A stretch of 64,000 nucleotides of DNA, taken from Shewanella decolorationis S12. Its GTDB lineage: Bacteria; Pseudomonadota; Gammaproteobacteria; Enterobacterales; Shewanellaceae. The stretch's first letter is position 1; each line of letters opens with the position of its first letter. The position numbers were made by a program, and so were the translations under genes. Location of the stretch: positions 1-64,000 of the forward strand of contig NZ_AXZL01000065.1 in NCBI RefSeq assembly GCF_000485795.1, in the 5' to 3' direction. Shown in pieces: positions 1 through 9,867 of the stretch. Below the pieces are notes generated by a model. It ran no database searches. It saw only the letters and a list, made by a program, of their open reading frames with translations, and was not told the origin of the DNA.

Positions 1-38
1 GAATAATCGCGTTGAGTTCGTTTAATTGTTGAAGTCAT
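1..38 (-). CDS. 5' end of a gene leaving the window; possible IS3-type transposase OrfA
   Basis: A minus-strand reading frame starts with ATG at 38 and runs off the left edge, so only about 12 residues are visible (MTSTIKRTQRDYS). The start is credible because a strong Shine-Dalgarno GGAGAG lies about 5 bases upstream. The basic opening with a QRDYS stretch recalls the N-terminus of some IS3-family OrfA proteins, but that is recognition from memory on very few residues. A second copy of the DNA just upstream (55-80) lies at 741-766, which fits a mobile element end. The reading frame start is well supported; the identity is weak. Confidence 0.4.
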   Translation of the reverse strand, partial: MTSTIKRTQRDY

Positions 39-54
39 TACACTCTCCAAAATG

Positions 55-80
55 AGTTTGAAAAGTGTCAACGCTATTTA
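55..80. repeat. 26-bp direct repeat, copy 1
   Basis: This 26-base stretch recurs at 741-766 in the same orientation with a single mismatch (GTGTCAACG here, GTATCAACG there). The copy sits between the tRNA terminator and the gene start at 38. On the minus strand it contains TTGACA and could be a -35 element for that gene. It may be part of a mobile element end. Confidence 0.7.
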
Positions 81-98
81 GGACTGGTCAGCGGTAAT

Positions 99-130
99 AA
101 AAAAGGCCTAACAGATGTTAGGCCTTTTTT
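99..130 (-). terminator. Terminator of the tRNA operon
   Basis: A perfect 14-bp stem (AAAAAAGGCCTAAC and its complement) encloses a four-base loop, with an A run on one side and a T run on the other. It lies 6 bases past the CCA end of tRNA-Leu and would terminate transcription from either side. Confidence 0.9.
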
Positions 131-136
131 ATGTTA

Positions 137-223
137 TGGTACCCGAGGCCAGACTTGAACTGGCACGCTGTTACCAGCGAGGGATTTTAAATCCCTTGTG
201 TCTACCGATTTCACCACTCGGGC
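137..223 (-). tRNA. leuZ: tRNA-Leu (anticodon TAA)
   Basis: An 87-base cloverleaf with a class II variable arm. It starts GCCCGAGTGG, has the anticodon stem-loop GGGATTTAAAATCCC giving anticodon UAA, a TTCAAGTC T-loop, and ends with encoded CCA. It is the last gene of a Gly-Cys-Leu tRNA operon with the same order as E. coli glyW-cysT-leuZ. It reads UUA codons. Confidence 0.96.
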
Positions 224-272
224 AAACTCTTTATATTAACGACGAGAATCGTGTCATTAATACCTTAATCTA

Positions 273-346
273 TGGAGGCGCGACCCGGAGTCGAACCGAG
301 ATCGACGGATTTGCAATCCGCAGCATAGCCATTCTGCCATCGCGCC
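273..346 (-). tRNA. cysT: tRNA-Cys (anticodon GCA)
   Basis: A 74-base cloverleaf with acceptor stem GGCGCGA, anticodon loop TTGCAAT giving GCA, T-loop TTCGACTC and encoded CCA. It is the middle gene of the tRNA operon, 49 bases from tRNA-Leu. Confidence 0.96.
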
Positions 347-370
347 ATTTTTTCCAAACTCGTTAAGAGT

Positions 371-446
371 TGGAGCGACATATCGGGTTCGAACCGATGA
401 CCTATACCTTGGCAAGGTATCGCTCTACCAACTGAGCTAATGTCGC
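371..446 (-). tRNA. glyW: tRNA-Gly (anticodon GCC)
   Basis: A 76-base cloverleaf starting GCGACATTAGCTCAG, with anticodon loop TTGCCAA giving GCC, T-loop TTCGAACC and encoded CCA. It is the promoter-proximal gene of the tRNA operon. Confidence 0.96.
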
Positions 447-519
447 ATGATGTCACAGCTTAATGATTTATTAAGCTTAGGAGTTACGTTGCTACGCTTT
501 CCCCTGACTGCGGATTGGC

Positions 520-547
520 ATTCTACCGATTTAACCTTCAGAGTCAA
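520..547 (-). promoter_or_regulatory. Promoter of the tRNA operon
   Basis: On the minus strand there is TTGACT, a 16-base spacer, then TAGAAT, about 75 bases upstream of tRNA-Gly. The bases after the -10 are GC-rich (GCCAATCCGC), which is usual for stable-RNA promoters under stringent control. Confidence 0.7.
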
Positions 548-918
548 TCAACAAATTTGAAATAATGCGCTTAGGGGCACTGTTTGCCCAATATTCAGCC
601 ACAGAGATAAAATGTGCTGATAGAATATACAATTTGCCAATTTTCTTGGCAAAAGTTCAGGCTACCCATCCCTTGATTGCTCTCACAATAAAATAGCTTG
701 TCTATAGCTAAAAGTTGTCTAGTGAAATAGTGGCAATTCAAGTTTGAAAAGTATCAACGCTATTTAAAGCGAGTCACTGCTGACAAAATGCCTTGGCAGA
801 GCGAGTAAACAGAATATTGAAGCAAGAGTTTTTAACACATATGTCCGCAGGCACGACGGATAGTGACAGAAGCGCTCGCCATCTATAATCAACGAGGGGC
901 CATTTGGCCTTAAAATAC
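548..918. other. Intergenic stretch without a recognisable gene
   Basis: The stretch between the tRNA promoter and the receptor terminator has no convincing coding frame. It holds the second copy of the 26-bp repeat (741-766) and a small hairpin near 633-653 (TTTGCCA and TGGCAAA). Nothing else stands out. Confidence 0.6.
741..766. repeat. 26-bp direct repeat, copy 2
   Basis: This matches 55-80 in 25 of 26 bases and in the same orientation. The flanking bases share only scattered identity. No gene lies next to this copy, so it may be what is left of an element or a duplicated regulatory segment. Confidence 0.7.
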
Positions 919-949
919 AAAACGCCCGATGAGGTTCATCGGGCGTTTT
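919..949 (-). terminator. Terminator of the TonB-dependent receptor gene
   Basis: A 14-bp perfect stem (AAAACGCCCGATGA) closes a three-base loop, with a T run on the minus strand. It lies 52 bases past the receptor stop codon. Confidence 0.85.
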
Positions 950-1001
950 AGGTAGAAATAAGCGTCAGCTTATTCCAGAACTAGATAAGTTCTATTTAAC
1001 A

Positions 1002-3509
1002 TTAGAACTTAACGGTTACACCACCGTAAATTGTACGACCAATAGTGTCGTAAACCTCTGGTACTGTACCACCATCACTACCGTTAGATACGGTCAATGG
1101 TTTTTCATCGGTAAAGTTCTTCACACCCAAGCTAACAGTGGTACTGTCGCTAACGTGGTAGGTACCAGAAATGTTGTGATAAATGATATCACCCACTTTG
1201 TTACCACCTTCAAGATCACGCATGTCACCGATGTAACGGTTGAAGTACATGACACTCCAATCATCTTGACCAGCACTGATGCTGAAGTTGTTACGCACGC
1301 GAGAATATGCCCCGAAGTTACCATCAATAGTGCCAGTGTAATCAACACCGTCCTGCTCGAATTGCACTAAGTAAGTTGTATCGTTGCTTACTTTCCAATC
1401 TAAGCCAATTAACTCGAAGTTATAGGCTAAGTTAAAGTCAATACCGCTTGTATCTTGAGAACCCACGTTTGTCAGCGCATTTGACAGATTGGTTAAATCG
1501 CCACCGGCTCCAATGTTGAACTTGTCACAAGCAGCGGTATCACCCGCAAAACAAGCATCTAAACCATCTTGAGTATTTGCACGAGCAATAGCATCACTCA
1601 CCTTGAAACGCCAGTAGTCTAATGTCACAGACATACCGTCGATATAGCTAGGAGAATATACTAATCCAGCAGTGTAAGACTCTGACTCTTCAGGCTTCAG
1701 GTTTGGATCTGAAGTACGGTTTACTAGGATCTGTGCATCCTTAATATTACCCCATGGATCCGTTAAGTAATCGAATGAACCAGAGTTACCGCCATACAAT
1801 TCTGCAACGCTTGGTGCACGGAAGCCCGTAGCAGCCACAGTACGAACCATCAGCTCATCAGTCGCAGTGTAAGTTAAACCGATTTTCCAAGTGGTTGCTT
1901 TACCGAAAGTTGAGTAATCGTCTAAACGCAGCGCAAACTCACCCGTTAATTTTTCAGTAAATGGTACGCTCACTTCTTGGAAGAAAGATACTACATTATA
2001 GTTACCTTTCGTTGGGTCTTGTTGAGCAGAAGTACTTTCACCAGCGATAACCACTTCGTCTGGCGTATAGAACCCACTTTCACGACGGTATTCTGCACCG
2101 ATAGCGAAACCTACCGCACCAGCACTCAAATCGAATAACTCACCGTTTAATCCAGCAGACAGTGTTTGTTGCTCATTGCCACCTTTAGCTTCTTCAGTGT
2201 AGCTAATCGCGTCAATCATTTGCTGAGTTAATGGTGCGCCACTAAACCATGCAGCTTGATTTGCCAGCACTGAAGCTTTCATATCAGAACCGTTGATTGA
2301 GTTTTCTACTGCGGTTTTAGCTTGGTTCTTACCATAGGTGTATGTGACATCCCAGTTCATACCAGTATGTACATCTAGAGTACCTGCTAAACCACCAGAT
2401 AAACGCCAAGTATCAGTATCTTGAGTGTAAATCCGAGGACCAACGTCATTTGTACGGCGACGGTAACTCACTTGACCATCTTTATTGGCAGTGATACCAC
2501 CAGCGATCATTGCTTGATCCAGTGTCAAACAATCTTTTTGACCTGCAGTTTTACAAACATCTAAGAAAACTTCAGCAGGTTGGGCGGCCATTTGCTGATT
2601 AGAACGACGGTTAGTGTAGATAGCGTCAGCAGTTAATACTACATCGTTACCTAACTCTTGAGTCATGTTTGCAAATAAACTGCGACGTTCATTTGGAGTT
2701 TGATAGTAACTATCTTGTGTAAAATCATAACCATAAGTACGGTCAACCCAGTTGCCGTTTGCATCTTGAACTTTACCGCCTAAGGTGCCTGTTGGGATAT
2801 AAGAACTTGCACCTGGCTCAGTCCAATCGCGGTCACCTTGGATTACACCACGACGGTCTGCATATGCTGCACCAAATGTATAGTTACCACCATCGGTGTT
2901 AAAACCATACAGTGCGCTCACATCACCATTTTCACCGTCACCTTTGTCGGTACCACTACCATTGAAGTCTAATTGGAAACCTTCAAAATCTTTTTTGGTG
3001 ATGATGTTTACTACACCGGCAATCGCATCAGAACCGTATACCGCTGAAGCGCCATCTTTCAGGATTTCAACTCGAGCAATCATAGCAACTGGGATAGAGT
3101 TTAAATCCACAGAACTGTCAGCGCCCGAACCTGAGTTCACCATGCGGCGGCCGTTTAATAGTACGAGAGTACGTTGCGAGCCCATACCACGTAGGTCAAC
3201 TTGAGCAACACCGTCCGCACCGTTGTTAGTGGTTGAACCAACTGCAGCACCCGCCATTGAGGTTTGAACTTGTAACATTTGGTCTACAGAGGTAAAGCCT
3301 TCGGCTTTGATTGCAGCAGCATCAATAACGGTAACAGGAGAAGCTGTTTCCATATCTTGGCGTTGAATACGTGAACCCGTGACTTCAATACGTTCAACTT
3401 TTGCGGTCTCTTCAGCTGCAAATGCGCTTGACGCAACAAAGGTGCCAGCAGCAATTGAACTAACGACAGCTAAATTAATAGCTGACGCAATTTTGGTTCT
3501 TTTGATCAT
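1002..3509 (-). CDS. TonB-dependent outer membrane receptor
   Basis: This 835-residue protein is an outer membrane channel that imports a ligand using TonB energy. It opens with a signal peptide (cleavage expected after SSAFA near residue 31), then a TonB-box-like segment VERIEVTGS, and a plug domain at about 50-170 with the family motifs LRGMGSQRTLVLLNGRR and DGASAVYGSDAIAGVVNI. The rest is a 22-strand type beta-barrel ending in a terminal Phe (VTVKF), the signal for barrel insertion. Start: ATG at 3509 follows AGGGAG at 8 bases. It is monocistronic, with its own terminator at 919-949. A perfect CRP site lies about 300 bases upstream, suggesting carbon or respiratory control. The substrate cannot be told; large receptors of this IEVTGS type in Shewanella often take oligosaccharides or peptides. 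Confidence 0.92.
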   Translation of the reverse strand: MIKRTKIASAINLAVVSSIAAGTFVASSAFAAEETAKVERIEVTGSRIQRQDMETASPVTVIDAAAIKAEGFTSVDQMLQVQTSMAGAAVGSTTNNGADGVAQVDLRGMGSQRTLVLLNGRRMVNSGSGADSSVDLNSIPVAMIARVEILKDGASAVYGSDAIAGVVNIITKKDFEGFQLDFNGSGTDKGDGENGDVSALYGFNTDGGNYTFGAAYADRRGVIQGDRDWTEPGASSYIPTGTLGGKVQDANGNWVDRTYGYDFTQDSYYQTPNERRSLFANMTQELGNDVVLTADAIYTNRRSNQQMAAQPAEVFLDVCKTAGQKDCLTLDQAMIAGGITANKDGQVSYRRRTNDVGPRIYTQDTDTWRLSGGLAGTLDVHTGMNWDVTYTYGKNQAKTAVENSINGSDMKASVLANQAAWFSGAPLTQQMIDAISYTEEAKGGNEQQTLSAGLNGELFDLSAGAVGFAIGAEYRRESGFYTPDEVVIAGESTSAQQDPTKGNYNVVSFFQEVSVPFTEKLTGEFALRLDDYSTFGKATTWKIGLTYTATDELMVRTVAATGFRAPSVAELYGGNSGSFDYLTDPWGNIKDAQILVNRTSDPNLKPEESESYTAGLVYSPSYIDGMSVTLDYWRFKVSDAIARANTQDGLDACFAGDTAACDKFNIGAGGDLTNLSNALTNVGSQDTSGIDFNLAYNFELIGLDWKVSNDTTYLVQFEQDGVDYTGTIDGNFGAYSRVRNNFSISAGQDDWSVMYFNRYIGDMRDLEGGNKVGDIIYHNISGTYHVSDSTTVSLGVKNFTDEKPLTVSNGSDGGTVPEVYDTIGRTIYGGVTVKF

Positions 3510-3548
3510 GAATGAATGCTCCCTAGATCTTGCTATTATTTTTATGCT

Positions 3549-3574
3549 TACAGCTTGTACAACAATTTGCTGTA
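3549..3574. promoter_or_regulatory. Inverted repeat in the receptor leader
   Basis: TACAGC and GCTGTA flank 14 bases that include the palindrome TTGTACAA. It lies 40 bases upstream of the receptor start codon, where an operator would be expected. No regulator can be assigned. Confidence 0.35.
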
Positions 3575-3810
3575 CGACTGTTGCGCTTGATACTGAGGAT
3601 TCACTTTCATTCAGTCAATCTTCATTTTTTTAACCTTGGGAACTTTTTTGTTTATTATTTTAACTCCAATTGTAAATTAATTGTTTTGCATCAACCTTGA
3701 ATGCTAACCAACTCCTATTTACAGGATTAAAAACCGTATATTTCGATAATAAGCAGTGATTAAACCTGTTAAAAAAATAACATTTAACAAACATACAGCA
3801 AGCTCAAAAA

Positions 3811-3826
3811 TGTGACATGCATCACA
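3811..3826. promoter_or_regulatory. CRP binding site (perfect consensus half-sites)
   Basis: The sequence is TGTGACATGCATCACA, which is TGTGA-N6-TCACA with both half-sites perfect. It lies about 302 bases upstream of the receptor start. The only gene it could plausibly serve is the receptor; ruvB ends toward it from the other side on the same strand. Confidence 0.8.
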
Positions 3827-4431
3827 CTTTCTCAGGGGAAAACTATCTGTCGCACAGAATAATGTATCGATTAATTATGAAGAAATATGCATATCGGTAA
3901 TCATTGCAACATAAAGAACCCTGTAAATATCAGGGATTTTACTTTGCGCACCGATACAAAATGAATAAGTTGTAATTTTTATGCACTACAAGTGTGCAAC
4001 AAACACAAATGCAACAATTCATCGCCAATTTAGAACAAGCATAAATATGGGGTGATTTAGGATGAGGTAAGGGCTAAAAAGGAGAAATACACAGCATCAA
4101 TGGAATAAGAAAACGTTGAGCAACATCACTGTAAATGCTGTTTTATAGAAAACACAAACGCATTTTAGGCTTATTTATAATCAACATATAAATACATTTG
4201 TTTTATTGTTGTTAATTTATTAAATTAAATATTATTTACAAACAAAAATAAGATTATTATTTAGCCGAATAAACTTAAATAAAACAGTATTCCAGTGACG
4301 AACCTGCTCCACAGCCCATTTAATTAAGCCGTTATTCATTAAATAATATTCATCTAACGATATAGATGTGGATAAGCCTAGCGACAAGTCATCTGGTGAC
4401 AAAAAGTAGCAATAACAAAGTCGGTAAAAAC

Positions 4432-4457
4432 AGAAAAGCGGCCAAGGCCGCTTTTTT
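4432..4457 (-). terminator. Terminator behind ruvB
   Basis: The stem AGCGGCC/GGCCGCT with A and T flanks forms a compact hairpin about 27 bases past the ruvB stop codon. Confidence 0.85.
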
Positions 4458-4483
4458 GGTAACAAGGTCATCCTTCTTGGATG

Positions 4484-5488
4484 TTACTCTGGTTTTATCA
4501 TGCCGAAATGCAAATAGGCTCTGGTTGTGGCAATACGACCACGTGGAGTACGTTGGATAAAGCCTTGTTGGATAAGGAATGGCTCCAATACATCTTCGAT
4601 GGTTTCACGCTCCTCACCAATAGCCGCGGCAAGGTTATCAAGCCCCACAGGGCCACCCATAAACTTATCGATAATGGCAAGCAGCAGTTTTCTGTCCATA
4701 TAATCGAAACCTTCACCATCGACATCGAGCAAATCGAGTGCCTGCTCCGCAACTTTTTGCGTCACAGCGCCGTCGTGTTTCACTTCCGCATAGTCACGCA
4801 CTCGGCGTAGTAAACGGTTGGCGATCCTCGGTGTTCCCCGCGAACGTTTGGCAATTTCGGTGGCTCCTTGAGCATCAATGGCCAATCCCATCACCTGTGC
4901 CGAGCGGGTCACAATGGTGCTTAAATCTTTAACATTATAAAACTCTAGCCGCAGTGGAATGCCAAAACGCGCCCTTAGCGGAGAGGTTAACGCCCCTGCC
5001 CGCGTGGTCGCACCCACTAAGGTGAACGGTGGTAGGTCCAACTTTATTGAGCGTGCAGCAGGCCCTTCACCGATCATAATATCCAGCTGATAGTCTTCCA
5101 TCGCAGGATACAGAATTTCTTCGACGACAGGACTTAAGCGGTGGATTTCATCGATAAAAAGCACGTCCCCCGCCTCAAGATTGGTGAGTAGTGCCGCCAA
5201 ATCCCCAGCTTTCTCAAGCACAGGCCCCGACGTCGATTTAATATTTACGCCCATTTCATTAGCCACGATCATGGCTAAGGTGGTTTTACCTAAACCCGGC
5301 GGGCCGTAGATCAACATATGATCTAAAGCCTCTTCGCGATTCTTTGCCGCTTGAATAAACACTTTTAATTGGGCACGTGTATCATCCTGCCCAGTATATT
5401 CATCGAGCAATTTAGGGCGCATGGCCCTGTCGATAACATCATCTTGACCTTGCAGCTGCGGCTGGATCAGTCTATCTGCTTCAATCAT
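4484..5488 (-). CDS. ruvB: Holliday junction branch migration DNA helicase RuvB
   Basis: This 334-residue AAA+ motor drives branch migration of Holliday junctions together with RuvA. It shows Walker A GPPGLGKT at 62-69, Walker B VLFIDEIH at 109-116, the sensor segment ATTRAG, and the sensor 2 motif [18 protein letters not shown]. The C-terminal winged helix ([17 protein letters not shown]) binds DNA. Length is usual for the family. It is the last gene of the yebC-ruvC-ruvA-ruvB run, 120 bases after ruvA, and is followed by a terminator. No LexA box was seen upstream of the ruv genes here. Confidence 0.98.
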   Translation of the reverse strand: MIEADRLIQPQLQGQDDVIDRAMRPKLLDEYTGQDDTRAQLKVFIQAAKNREEALDHMLIYGPPGLGKTTLAMIVANEMGVNIKSTSGPVLEKAGDLAALLTNLEAGDVLFIDEIHRLSPVVEEILYPAMEDYQLDIMIGEGPAARSIKLDLPPFTLVGATTRAGALTSPLRARFGIPLRLEFYNVKDLSTIVTRSAQVMGLAIDAQGATEIAKRSRGTPRIANRLLRRVRDYAEVKHDGAVTQKVAEQALDLLDVDGEGFDYMDRKLLLAIIDKFMGGPVGLDNLAAAIGEERETIEDVLEPFLIQQGFIQRTPRGRIATTRAYLHFGMIKPE

Positions 5489-5608
5489 TTACCTATTCCT
5501 GTTACCGCATCGGCATACGGCACTTGCAATTTGAGCACTGTTGCAACCTAACTGGTTGCAAAAATCGCGTACCGCAATATAACACTCGCCTCAATAAAAA
5601 CCATGCCA

Positions 5609-6226
5609 TTAGAGCATCGATTTTAACGCAGCCTTAATCAAGGTCTCACTGTCCATGCCTTCTTTATAGGCGGCGGAAACGGCCTTACTCGCCTGTGGTG
5701 GTTTATAGCCGAGGGAGAGCAAGGCTGAAATCGCATCCTCTTCGGCACTGTTGACCGTCGGTGCAGGTGAGTAGTTGGATTGCAACACAAACTCACGCTC
5801 AGAGCCTACGGATGCCTCCATCAAGCTCTTCAATTTATCACGCATCTCAACCAATAAACGTTCGGCGGTCTTTTTACCGACACCGGGTAATTTCACCAAC
5901 GTCACTATATCATCACGCTCAACACAACCCACAAACTCGCTGGCGGTCATGCCAGAAAGAATGGTTAACGCCAGTTTAGGACCCACGCCGTTAGCCTTGA
6001 TAAGTAAACGAAACAGTGAGCGCTCTTGTTTAGTGATAAAGCCATAAAGCAGCTGGGCATCTTCACGCACCACAAAATGGGTATACACTGTGGTCGGTTG
6101 ATTGACCTCGGGAAGTTCATAAAAGCTGGTGAGCGGCATCTGTAACTCGTAACCCACACCATTAACATCAATCAACACCTCTGGCGCTTGTTTTTCAATT
6201 AACACGCCACGTAAACGACCTATCAT
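5609..6226 (-). CDS. ruvA: Holliday junction DNA helicase subunit RuvA
   Basis: This 205-residue protein forms the tetramer that holds the Holliday junction and recruits RuvB. The start chosen is ATG at 6226, giving the canonical MIGRLRG opening; an in-frame ATG at 6301 would add 25 residues not found in the family. The OB fold lies at about 1-65 and two helix-hairpin-helix motifs follow ([17 protein letters not shown] and [19 protein letters not shown]). The C-terminal domain ([17 protein letters not shown]) contacts RuvB. The start overlaps the ruvC stop by four bases (ATGA), so the two are translationally coupled. Confidence 0.98.
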   Translation of the reverse strand: MIGRLRGVLIEKQAPEVLIDVNGVGYELQMPLTSFYELPEVNQPTTVYTHFVVREDAQLLYGFITKQERSLFRLLIKANGVGPKLALTILSGMTASEFVGCVERDDIVTLVKLPGVGKKTAERLLVEMRDKLKSLMEASVGSEREFVLQSNYSPAPTVNSAEEDAISALLSLGYKPPQASKAVSAAYKEGMDSETLIKAALKSML

Positions 6227-6744
6227 CTGTACCGTCCATATGTTCTTGTTGTCGCTCGGCCACTTAAGGCGACCAAACTTTGATTGGTGTGATAATGACA
6301 TACCGCAACGCCAAGCGCATCCGCAGCGTCGGCCTGTGGCGCCGCGGGCAGCTTAAGCAATTGCTGGATCATATGTTGAACCTGTTCTTTCTTGGCTCGC
6401 CCCGTCCCCACCACCGCGTTTTTAATTTGGGTGGCACTGTATTCGGCAACAGGTAAGTTGGCCACTGTCGCAGCCACGATGGCCGCGCCTCGGGCTTGAC
6501 CCAATTTCAAGGCCGAGTCGGCATTTTTGGCGAGAAACACCCGCTCAATCGCAAATTCATCGGGTTGATATTGGCGAATAATTTCACTGATCCCATCAAA
6601 GATTTGCTTGAGTCTTAATGGTAAATCCTCACCCGAGGTGCGAATACAGCCGCTGCCCAAATAAAGTTGCTGTCGCCCTTGGCATTGGATAACGCCGTAA
6701 CCTGTGATCCGAGAACCTGGGTCAACCCCTAAAATAATTGCCAT
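6223..6744 (-). CDS. ruvC: Crossover junction endodeoxyribonuclease RuvC
   Basis: This 173-residue RNase H-fold resolvase cuts Holliday junctions. The start is ATG at 6744, giving [12 protein letters not shown] with the first catalytic acid at Asp7. The second acid is in FAIERVF, and the last pair is in the [13 protein letters not shown] segment. An upstream in-frame start at 6783 would add 13 unrelated residues. It overlaps ruvA by four bases. A 201-base gap with a large inverted repeat separates it from yebC. Confidence 0.98.
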   Translation of the reverse strand: MAIILGVDPGSRITGYGVIQCQGRQQLYLGSGCIRTSGEDLPLRLKQIFDGISEIIRQYQPDEFAIERVFLAKNADSALKLGQARGAAIVAATVANLPVAEYSATQIKNAVVGTGRAKKEQVQHMIQQLLKLPAAPQADAADALGVAVCHYHTNQSLVALSGRATTRTYGRYR

Positions 6745-6836
6745 GCTATCCCTAATGCCTGTTCCCGACTTAAGACAACCCATTCAACGGATAACTTAAG
6801 CACTAGCAACAGTGCAAAAAATCATAAATCTCACTA

Positions 6837-6923
6837 AGGTGGCCTAAAGCAAAACGCAGGCGCTAAGCTCAATCGCTGTCTCAAGCTCTGGAGCTAAGTT
6901 TGTCAGCAGACTTTAGGCCACCT
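6837..6923. repeat. 87-bp element bounded by perfect 13-bp inverted repeats
   Basis: AGGTGGCCTAAAG at 6837-6849 and its exact complement at 6911-6923 bound 61 bases in the gap between yebC and ruvC. The inside has smaller pairings, such as AGCTC/GAGCT. It could fold as a long-stemmed RNA that lowers ruvCAB expression or protects mRNA ends, or it could be a small non-autonomous repeat. No T run follows either arm. Confidence 0.6.
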
Positions 6924-6944
6924 AACTCAGGTTAATGCTAAGAC

Positions 6945-7691
6945 CTAACCTAAGCTTTCCATAATCTCATCGGAGATTTCGGCATTATGATACACCTCTT
7001 GCACATCATCGTGCTCTTCGAGGGTATCGATAAGACGCATAAACTTCTCCGCCGTCTCGGCATCTAACTCAGCTTTCGTTGAAGCTATCATCGCGATTTC
7101 GGCGTTATCACTGACAAATCCCGCCGCATCGAGGGCATCTTTCACCCCGTAAAACTCGGTCGGTTCGGTAAATACGTCTATTGCACCATCATCGTAGCTC
7201 ACCACATCTTCGGCGCCCGCTTCCAGCGCCGCGTCCATCAGGGCGTCTTCATCTGTGCCAGGCGCATAGGACAACACCCCGCGCTTAGTGAACAAATAGG
7301 CAACCGAGCCATCAGTTCCTAAGTTACCGCCGGATTTACTAAAGGCATTACGTACGCCACTCACGGTGCGGTTACGGTTATCTGTCATGGTTTCAACCAT
7401 CACAGCGGTACCGCCCGGGCCGTAACCTTCGTAAATAATGGTTTCGAGTTGTTGCCCTTCAAGTTCACCGGCGCCACGTTTGATTGCGCGCTCAATGGTG
7501 TCGCGGGTCATGTTGCCGCCAAGTGCTTTATCGATGGCGATACGCAGGCGTGGGTTTGAATCGGGATCCGAGCCACCTTCACGGGCAGAAACTGTTAACT
7601 CACGGATAAATTTAGTAAAGAGTTTACCGCGTTTGGCATCTTGCGCTGCTTTGCGGTGTTTAATGTTGGCCCACTTACTATGACCTGCCAT
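6945..7691 (-). CDS. yebC: YebC/PmpR family protein (TACO1-like)
   Basis: This 248-residue protein belongs to the YebC family, known as DNA-binding regulators and, in more recent work, as ribosome-associated factors that help translate proline-rich stretches. The opening [23 protein letters not shown] is diagnostic, and the three-domain length is normal. The acidic C-terminal part ([20 protein letters not shown]) is also typical. It lies between aspS and ruvC, the usual gammaproteobacterial order. An aspS terminator in the 216-base gap upstream suggests it has its own promoter. Confidence 0.96.
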   Translation of the reverse strand: MAGHSKWANIKHRKAAQDAKRGKLFTKFIRELTVSAREGGSDPDSNPRLRIAIDKALGGNMTRDTIERAIKRGAGELEGQQLETIIYEGYGPGGTAVMVETMTDNRNRTVSGVRNAFSKSGGNLGTDGSVAYLFTKRGVLSYAPGTDEDALMDAALEAGAEDVVSYDDGAIDVFTEPTEFYGVKDALDAAGFVSDNAEIAMIASTKAELDAETAEKFMRLIDTLEEHDDVQEVYHNAEISDEIMESLG

Positions 7692-7860
7692 GGGAGTTCT
7701 CCTCTACACATAGCCATTGCACATCTTATCAATAGCCTAAGGTAACCTTGACGGCGCCTCTTGTGAGGTACCTATAGCCAATGTTCCTTTACACAAAGAT
7801 TGACGGCAAATTCAGTGACGTCGATAACGCAGATATTGATAAGAAATGAAATGACGGGGT

Positions 7861-7890
7861 AAAAATAGACCGAGGCTTGCGCCTCGGTAC
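7861..7890 (-). terminator. Terminator behind aspS
   Basis: The stem ACCGAGGC/GCCTCGGT closes a four-base loop and is followed by a T-rich tract (TCTATTTTT) on the minus strand. It begins about 20 bases past the aspS stop codon. Confidence 0.88.
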
Positions 7891-7907
7891 TCGATAATCA
7901 CTAAAGA

Positions 7908-9683
7908 TTAGTCTTCAGTCTTCGCAGCTTTCACCACGGAAATGCCTAATTCTGCTAATTGTTGTGGGTTAGCAAAACCTGGCGCATTGGTTAACGGACA
8001 CGCCGCAGTGGTGGTTTTCGGGAAAGCCATCACATCACGGATTGAGCTTGCGCCCGTCATCAGCATGATAATACGGTCTAAACCAAATGCCAGACCCGCA
8101 TGCGGTGGCGTACCGTAGCGCAGCGCTTCGAGTAGGAAGCCGAATTTCTCTTTCGCTTCTTCATCGGTAATGCCGAGAATACGGAATACCGCAGACTGCA
8201 TCTCTTGATTGTGGATACGCACCGAACCACCACCTAATTCACAACCGTTTAATACCATATCGTAGGCATCTGACACACGGTTAGCCGGATTGGCTTCCAG
8301 CTCTTGTGGTGTCACGCCGCGTGGCGCAGTAAACGGATGGTGAACCGCATGGAAGCTGCCGTTTACCTTCTCAAACATTGGGAAGTCAACCACCCACAGT
8401 GGACGCCATTGACCTTGGAGCAGGTTAAAGTCTTCACCAGCTTTAAGACGCAGTGCGCCCATAGATTCGGCAACCACAGTTGCGTTATCAGCCCCAAACA
8501 GGATGATATCGCCCGTTTGTGCGCCAGTGCGGCTGATGATTTCGTTCACAATGCCTTCGTTTAAGAACTTCAGCACAGGTGATTGAATGCCATCTAACCC
8601 TTGAGTCAGGTCGTTTAGCTTTATCCACGCTAAACCTTTAGCACCATAGATACCGACAAACTTAGTGTAATCATCGATTTGCTTACGGGATAAGCTTGCG
8701 CCACCTGGAATACGCAGCGCCGCAACACGGCCTTCTTCATCATTAGCAGGGCCTGAGAATACCGCAAACTCCACTTCTTTGAGTAAGTCAGCCACGTCAA
8801 CCAGTTCTAATGGGTTACGTAAATCTGGCTTATCTGAACCGAAACGACGCATGGCTTCGTTATAGGTCATACGTGGGAATTCGCCTAAATCGACGTTCAG
8901 CATCTCAAGGAACAGACCACGCATCATCTCTTCAGTCTTTGCCATCACTTGCTCAGACGTCATAAATGAGGTTTCAATATCGATTTGAGTAAATTCTGGC
9001 TGACGGTCAGCACGTAAGTCTTCGTCACGGAAGCATTTTACGATTTGATAGTAACGATCAAAGCCTGACATCATCAGTAACTGTTTAAACAGCTGTGGTG
9101 ATTGTGGCAGCGCGAAGAATTGACCTTTGTAAGTGCGGCTTGGCACTAAATAGTCACGGGCACCTTCTGGCGTCGCCTTGGTCAGAATAGGCGTCTCGAT
9201 ATCTAAGAAGCCATTTGAGTCGAGGAAACGACGCACAGCACTGGTCACTTTCGCACGGAACATTAAGCGCTGCGCCATTTCTGGGCGACGTAAATCTAAA
9301 TAACGGTATTTTAGACGCTGCTCTTCACTGTTGTTTTGATAGTTATCTAAGCTCAGCGGCAGCGGCTCAGAACTGTTGATAATGGTCAGTTCTTTACCTA
9401 ATACTTCAATTTCGCCGGTCTTCATTTGCGCGTTAACTTGGCTATCAGGACGGGCACGAACCACGCCTTTTACCTGCACACAAAACTCGGCGCGCAGCGT
9501 ACTGGCCACATTGAACACCTCAGGTAAATCTGGATCGTAAACCACTTGGACCAGACCTTCTCTGTCTCTTAAATCTAAAAAGACTACGCCACCCAAATCA
9601 CGGCTACGATTAACCCAACCTACCAAGGTAACTTCTTGTCCAACGTGAGACTTATTGACGTCTCCACAATAATGACTGCGCAT
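7908..9683 (-). CDS. aspS: Aspartyl-tRNA synthetase
   Basis: This 591-residue class II synthetase charges tRNA-Asp. The N-terminal OB fold (about 1-105) binds the anticodon. Class II motif 2 is [20 protein letters not shown], and motif 3 is [15 protein letters not shown] near the C-terminus. The long GAD insertion between motifs 2 and 3 marks the bacterial type. The start [15 protein letters not shown] matches the family. It is the head of the aspS-yebC-ruvCAB region; a 184-base gap separates it from the cyclase gene upstream. Confidence 0.98.
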   Translation of the reverse strand: MRSHYCGDVNKSHVGQEVTLVGWVNRSRDLGGVVFLDLRDREGLVQVVYDPDLPEVFNVASTLRAEFCVQVKGVVRARPDSQVNAQMKTGEIEVLGKELTIINSSEPLPLSLDNYQNNSEEQRLKYRYLDLRRPEMAQRLMFRAKVTSAVRRFLDSNGFLDIETPILTKATPEGARDYLVPSRTYKGQFFALPQSPQLFKQLLMMSGFDRYYQIVKCFRDEDLRADRQPEFTQIDIETSFMTSEQVMAKTEEMMRGLFLEMLNVDLGEFPRMTYNEAMRRFGSDKPDLRNPLELVDVADLLKEVEFAVFSGPANDEEGRVAALRIPGGASLSRKQIDDYTKFVGIYGAKGLAWIKLNDLTQGLDGIQSPVLKFLNEGIVNEIISRTGAQTGDIILFGADNATVVAESMGALRLKAGEDFNLLQGQWRPLWVVDFPMFEKVNGSFHAVHHPFTAPRGVTPQELEANPANRVSDAYDMVLNGCELGGGSVRIHNQEMQSAVFRILGITDEEAKEKFGFLLEALRYGTPPHAGLAFGLDRIIMLMTGASSIRDVMAFPKTTTAACPLTNAPGFANPQQLAELGISVVKAAKTED

Positions 9684-9867
9684 CTAACTCTATCCTTTAT
9701 CCGGAAACCGGTGCTTTGGAAATAATCAAAACGAGATAAAAGCGGCATTATAGTCAAATAATGCCGATTACCAAAGTACTTCACTTTTAGGCGGTGAAGT
9801 ATCAAACAGTTTTACGCCCTTGACTAGAGGCGAACGCACTATCTGCGTATAAGCGTTCAAAAAATCA

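Larger units (their letters stand above)
3510..4431. other. Long AT-rich upstream region
   Basis: About 920 bases separate the receptor start from the terminator behind ruvB. The region is AT-rich with no credible gene. It contains an inverted repeat at 3549-3574 and the CRP site at 3811-3826. A leader of several hundred bases or several promoters would fit. Confidence 0.55.

Noticed and set aside
115..366. Plus-strand frame over the tRNA genes
   Set aside because: It lies across tRNA-Leu and tRNA-Cys and is antisense to them.
4232..4471. Minus-strand frame of 79 codons behind ruvB
   Set aside because: AT-rich chance frame that includes the ruvB terminator; no ribosome site.
6227..6301. 25-residue N-terminal extension of RuvA
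   Set aside because: The family starts MIGRL at 6226, with the four-base overlap to ruvC.
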